Assembly: GCA_934462925.1 (NCBI GenBank)
Contig: CAKSIT010000001.1
Span: 62,001 to 126,000 of the forward strand
Origin: an uncultured Oscillospiraceae bacterium
Lineage (GTDB): Bacteria > Bacillota > Clostridia > Oscillospirales > Ruminococcaceae
Length of the DNA: 64,000 nt
Direction: 5' to 3'
Position numbers and translations under genes: made by a program. Below, piece after piece: positions 60,769 through 64,000 of the stretch (position 1 is its first letter; the number at the start of each line of letters is the position of its first letter). The notes under the pieces are model-generated. The model was not told where the DNA came from. It did no database searches and saw only the letters and a program-made list of their open reading frames with translations.

Positions 60769-61914
60769 TTACTTCATTTCTTCCGCAAGAGCCATAAGCT
60801 GCGCGGTGCTGTTCGCGTCGAGCGCGCTGCGAATGGTCACGGTCTGCGCGTAGGTTATGTTGCGGCTCTTTTCGAGCATTGCCTTTATCACCTTTGCAGC
60901 CATGGGCGCCCACGTGCCGTTCTCTATAATGCCTACCTTGCGCGCCTGATAGCCGCGCTCGGTAAGGTGTTCCACAAACTCCCGCATGAACGGGAAGATA
61001 TCGGTGTTGTAGGTGGTAGTCGCAAGCACCAGCCTGTCGTAGCGGAACGCGTCCTCTACCGCCTCCGCCATATCGCAGCGGGCAAGGTCGGTAAGGACAG
61101 TCTTGCAGCCCTTTTCTTCAAGCGTTTTTGCGAGAAGCTCTGCCGCCTTTTTGGTGTTGCCGTAAACGCTCGTGTAGGCTATCACCACGCCCTCGCTCTC
61201 GGGGCGGTAGGCAGACCACGTGTCGTACAGCCCGATATAGTAGCCGAGATTTTCGCTCAGCACAGGGCCGTGCAGCGGGCATATGCGCTCAATGTCGAGC
61301 GCCGCCGCCTTTTTAAGCACCGCCTGCACCTGCGCGCCGTATTTGCCCACTATCCCGAAATAATAGCGCCTTGCCTCGCACGCCCAGTCCTCGTCCGCGT
61401 CAAGCGCGCCGAACTTGCCGAAGCCGTCCGCGGAAAAGAGAGTTTTGTCCGCGCTGTCGTAGGACATCACGACCTCTGGCCAATGTACCATAGGCGCTGC
61501 GACAAAGCTCAGCGTATGCTTCCCGAGAGAAAGCGTGCTGCCCTCGCCCACAACCACCTGCCTGTCCGCGAAGTCCGTGCCGAAAAACTGCTTCATCATC
61601 ACAAACGCCTGCTTGGACGACACAATTTTCGCCTGCGGGTACTTCTGCGCAAAGAGCGCCACGTTCGCGGAATGGTCGGGCTCCATATGGTGTACCACAA
61701 GGTAGTCCGCGCTCCTGCCGCCAAGCGCCGCAGCGAGCTTTTCAAGCCACTCCTCGCCGAAGCGCGCGTCCACCGTATCCATAACGGCGGTCTTTTCATC
61801 AACAATAACATAGGAGTTATACGCCATGCCGTTCGGCACGGTATACTGCCCCTCGAAAAGGTCTATAGCGTGGTCGTTCACGCCGATATACCGTATATCC
61901 TCGGTAATATTCAT
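60769..61914 (-). CDS. fprA: FprA-type flavodiiron protein
   Basis: A 381-residue A-type flavoprotein that reduces oxygen or nitric oxide in anaerobes. The metallo-beta-lactamase half holds the diiron ligands HHMEPDHSAN (H-x-E-x-D-H), and further His in MVHWPE and LHGPV. The flavodoxin half has YTSVYGNTKKAAEL (FMN loop) and TTTYNTDIFPFM. Starts after GGAGGAAAAAA. It is the first gene of a transcript whose next gene, 10 bases on, is a GH5 lipoprotein. Confidence 0.93.
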   Translation of the reverse strand: MNITEDIRYIGVNDHAIDLFEGQYTVPNGMAYNSYVIVDEKTAVMDTVDARFGEEWLEKLAAALGGRSADYLVVHHMEPDHSANVALFAQKYPQAKIVSSKQAFVMMKQFFGTDFADRQVVVGEGSTLSLGKHTLSFVAAPMVHWPEVVMSYDSADKTLFSADGFGKFGALDADEDWACEARRYYFGIVGKYGAQVQAVLKKAAALDIERICPLHGPVLSENLGYYIGLYDTWSAYRPESEGVVIAYTSVYGNTKKAAELLAKTLEEKGCKTVLTDLARCDMAEAVEDAFRYDRLVLATTTYNTDIFPFMREFVEHLTERGYQARKVGIIENGTWAPMAAKVIKAMLEKSRNITYAQTVTIRSALDANSTAQLMALAEEMK

Positions 61915-61940
61915 ATTTTTTCCTCCGTTCTTATGCCCGC

Positions 61941-62004
61941 AGCCTGTAGATTCCCGCTAGCGGCGGGCGGGCGCTGTTATTTCCCGCTCGCGGCGGGACA
62001 GGCT
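61941..62004 (-). promoter_or_regulatory. Folded three-stem leader of fprA
   Basis: On the minus strand AGCCTGT (61998-62004) pairs with ACAGGCT (61941-61947). Inside are two nearly identical hairpins, CCCGC-CGCGA-GCGGG (61983-61997) and CCCGC-CGCTA-GCGGG (61953-61967). The whole is a three-way junction in the first ~65 bases of the mRNA. No U-run follows it, so it is not a terminator. A regulatory or stabilising role is inference. Confidence 0.6.
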
Positions 62005-62012
62005 CTCACTTT

Positions 62013-62041
62013 ATTATACAGCATATTTTGCTGTTAGTCAA
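62013..62041 (-). promoter_or_regulatory. Promoter of the fprA operon
   Basis: TTGACT (62036-62041), 17-base spacer, TATAAT (62013-62018) on the minus strand. Confidence 0.85.
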
Positions 62042-62078
62042 GGCAAATACGGTGAAAAAACGGTTACAAAAACGGGCT

Positions 62079-62195
62079 GCCGACCGCCAGTCGGGCTGCC
62101 GACCGCCCGCGCAGGCAGGCGCACGTCCCGCGTGTGACAGCGCACGCTAACGCGCTCATTCAGCCGTAACCGCCAGTCGGGCTACCGACTGCTGC
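62079..62195 (+). repeat. Intergenic repeat cluster 5 (3' end of the MFS gene)
   Basis: Two GTCGG...CCGAC units (GGCTGCCGACCGCCAG and following), CGCGCAGGCAGGCGCACG, CGTGTGACAGCGCACGC, CTCATTCAGCCGTAACCGCC, and a final GTCGGGCTACCGAC. The final unit contains the TAG stop of the MFS gene on the minus strand. Confidence 0.82.
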
Positions 62196-63363
62196 GCTTG
62201 ATAAGCGCATACACGGACAGCGCCGCCATGATGAGCGGGAATATTGTCGCGGCGAGAATGCCCTTTTTGAGGTCGTCGCCTGCGGCTGAGGCAACAAGCC
62301 CCGCGAACGTGGGTCCGCCCGAGCAGCCGAGGTCGCCTGCAAGCGCCAGCAGCGCGAACATCATAGTGCCGCCCGCAGGAAGCGCCGCAGCCGCGCGGCT
62401 GAACGTCCCCGGCCACATGATTCCCACCGAAAAACCGCAGATACCGCAGCCGATAAGCCCCAGCGCGGGCAGCGGGACAAGCGCTATGCAAAGGTACGCG
62501 CCTGCGCATAGCAGCGAGGTCGCCGGCATGAAGCGCTGCGCGTCTATTTTGTGCGCGATTTTGCCGTAGACCGCCCGCGCCGTTCCCATGAATACCGCGA
62601 ACATCATAGGCCCTGCAAGGTCGCCTACAGTTTTGCTGACCCCGAGCGAGCGCTCCGCAAACGTGGACGCCCACTGGCTCACCGCAAGCTCCGAAGCGCC
62701 CGCGCAGAACATCATCGCAAACAGCGCCCAGAACAGCCCCGAACGCAGCAGCGCGCCAAGCTTCATTCCGCCGCCGTCCTCGTTGAGCTGCTTTATCGGC
62801 ACAAATATGAATACCACCATGTTTACAAGCGGAACAAGCGCCCATATAAGCGCCAGTATTCGCCAGCTGTGCGTGCCAAATAGCATGAAGAACAGCGTGG
62901 ACAGCAGCACTACCCCCACCTGTCCCCAGCAGTAGAACGAGTGCAAAAGGCTCATTGTGCCCTCTTTGTTGTCCGTGGGGCACGCCTCTACCACAGGGCT
63001 TATCATTACCTCAAGCAGACCGCCGCCCATTGCGTACAGTATTACACAAATCAAAAGCCCCATAAACGCGTTGGGGAGCGCCTGCGGCAGTATCGCCATA
63101 AGCCCCAGCCCCACCGCGCAGAACAGGTGCGCCGATACAAGACAGTTGCGCGCGCCTATCCTGTCCGCAAGCCCCGCCGCAAGCAGGTCAACGGCGAGCT
63201 GCACCACAAAGTTCACCGTTATGAGCAGCGTTATCTGCGAAAGCGGTATGCCGTAGGATTCCTGAAAGGTAAGAAAAAGCAGCGGCGCAAAGTTGTTGAC
63301 TATAGCCTGAACGATATACCCGACAAAGCAAGCCCCGATTGTATGTTTGTAAGAAAATTGCAT
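62182..63363 (-). CDS. MFS transporter
   Basis: A 393-residue, twelve-helix major facilitator. Helix 2-3 loop has AAGLADRIGARNCL (the MFS motif A analogue), and the halves are joined by a basic/acidic loop (PIKQLNEDGGGMKLG). Gly-rich last helices resemble the FucP/NorA-like sugar or drug carriers, substrate unknown. The last residues SSR and the stop lie inside repeat cluster 5. Start ATG has no strong Shine-Dalgarno (TTAATATG region), so expression may be low. 30 kb of accessory genes end here. Confidence 0.87.
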   Translation of the reverse strand: MQFSYKHTIGACFVGYIVQAIVNNFAPLLFLTFQESYGIPLSQITLLITVNFVVQLAVDLLAAGLADRIGARNCLVSAHLFCAVGLGLMAILPQALPNAFMGLLICVILYAMGGGLLEVMISPVVEACPTDNKEGTMSLLHSFYCWGQVGVVLLSTLFFMLFGTHSWRILALIWALVPLVNMVVFIFVPIKQLNEDGGGMKLGALLRSGLFWALFAMMFCAGASELAVSQWASTFAERSLGVSKTVGDLAGPMMFAVFMGTARAVYGKIAHKIDAQRFMPATSLLCAGAYLCIALVPLPALGLIGCGICGFSVGIMWPGTFSRAAAALPAGGTMMFALLALAGDLGCSGGPTFAGLVASAAGDDLKKGILAATIFPLIMAALSVYALIKRSSR

Positions 63364-63499
63364 ATTAACCTCGCATATACCAAATTCGCGCAGCCAAAGC
63401 CGCGCGATTCAAATTTAGCCATAGCTGATGGCAACAAAAATTAGCCCACAGTCACAACCCCCACCCCGCTGTATTGCAGTTAGTGTGGGGCGTTTCCCC

Positions 63500-63670
63500 G
63501 AAACGAACGGGGAGATGAGAAAGCAGCCACAAAAAATCACGCGGATAGGGGGAAGAAGCCACGCAAAACGGCACGCGGAGAGAGGGAAGCAGTCCCGCAA
63601 AACAGCGCACGGAAATGGGAGAGCAACCCCAAAAACAGCGCGGTGAGATGTGCAGGAAAGCCCACCCAGC
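63500..63670 (+). repeat. Degenerate ~33-bp tandem repeat
   Basis: About four to five variants of GGGAGAGNGAAGCAGCCNCGCAAAACAGCGCACG, for example GGGGAAGAAGCCACGCAAAA, then GGGAAGCAGTCCCGCAAAAC, then GGGAGAGCAACCCCAAAAAC. The copies drift in sequence and length (about 30-40 bases). Confidence 0.65.
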
Positions 63671-63822
63671 CACGCAATAAAACGTAAATACAAGCCCCGT
63701 AATACATCGTGCGATAAGTCTGCGCCAAGCAGGGCAACCTACGCCAAGAACGACAATGCAATGTTGCAGATAAACCTAAAATTTCAAGGCGCATGAAAAA
63801 TCGGCAAAGGGGGAGAGGGAGT

Positions 63823-63977
63823 CCGAGGGAAAACCCGTTTGGGAGAGGGCGCAAACAGGACGTTTGCGGCGTTGCCCCAAAAGGCGGCACGATGCCGCCA
63901 ACTAAGGGCAACAGCGGAAATTGCCGATTTTTGTCGGATTTTGTTCTTCCCCCTCTCCCATGAGGGTGTTCCCTCGG
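63823..63977. repeat. Folded inverted-repeat element
   Basis: Two 27-base arms (63823-63849 and 63951-63977) are inverted copies matching at 23 of 27 positions. Between them lie CGCAAAC-AGGAC-GTTTGCG (63850-63868, perfect), GTTGCCC (63871-63877) with GGGCAAC (63906-63912) enclosing GGCGGC-ACGAT-GCCGCC (63883-63899), and CCGA/TCGG (63924-63937). The fold is a multi-branch RNA or a non-autonomous mobile element. Confidence 0.6.
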
Positions 63978-64000
63978 TTTTAATCGTGTGACAACACGAA

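Larger units (their letters stand above)
63364..64000. other. Gene-free stretch at the right edge
   Basis: 637 bases with no credible gene: short frames here are made of repeated Cys/Trp/Leu/Phe-rich words, as expected of translated tandem repeats. It holds a degenerate tandem repeat (about 63500-63670) and a folded inverted-repeat element (63823-63977). Both are listed separately. Confidence 0.75.

Noticed and set aside
63415..63911. Short Cys/Trp/Phe-rich minus-strand frames at the right edge
   Set aside because: They are translations of the degenerate tandem repeats, overlap in different frames and have no Shine-Dalgarno.

Overview
The window looks like the chromosome of an anaerobic, moderately GC-rich member of the Clostridia, most likely a Ruminococcus-like organism of the Oscillospirales. 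Four things point there: two Firmicutes housekeeping blocks (rsmB-rlmN-stp-prkC-rsgA-thiN and nusB-xseA-xseB-ispA-dxs-tlyA-nadK-argR-recN), strong Shine-Dalgarno sites with many GTG/TTG starts, sigma-A promoters with 17-base spacers, and a spoVM gene beside secreted plant-polysaccharide enzymes (GH5, GH43, CotH). The taxon is inferred from gene content only.

Layout. 1-8.9 kb: tRNA/rRNA modification, PASTA kinase and phosphatase, rsgA, thiN, purD. 9.0-9.4 kb: tRNA-Val/Asp/Gly on the minus strand with a near-consensus promoter, then a 147-bp palindromic MITE-like element. 9.7-11.6 kb: DUF378, mnmA, Rrf2 regulator. 11.7-17.3 kb: acetylesterase, SDR, thioesterase, a shortened GH5 and a large CotH protein. 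17.4-19.7 kb: two poorly known minus-strand genes. 19.9-29.1 kb: Asp23 and the nusB-recN block. 29.3-32.7 kb: VTC polyphosphate polymerase, DUF4956 and a beta-helix carbohydrate-binding lipoprotein. 32.8-34.0 kb (minus): spoVM, a small membrane protein, a self-contained 23-codon Cys-rich gene and carD. 34.2-37.0 kb: rpsO and pnp. 37.3-46.7 kb: fabV, MATE exporter with an attenuator, feoAB with a Cys-rich partner, an M24 peptidase and a fused ECF-type ATPase. 46.8-51.9 kb: a two-gene module of a sacsin/HSP90-like GHKL ATPase and a Snf2-like helicase, the best candidate for an undescribed system. 52.2-63.4 kb: fucA, a GNAT, rhaB, GH43, then an fprA-GH5-GH5-GT4 operon and an MFS carrier. 63.4-64 kb: no gene; degenerate tandem repeats and a strongly folded inverted-repeat element.

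A family of modular intergenic repeats (GTCGG...CCGAC hairpins plus a GTGTGACAGC...TTCAGCCGTAA block) occurs five times, only in the right half. It lies at gene 3' ends, and in three cases supplies or overlaps the stop codon. Several leaders carry folded RNA that may regulate the downstream gene: MATE (terminator directly before the Shine-Dalgarno), rpsO, fprA and the helicase module.
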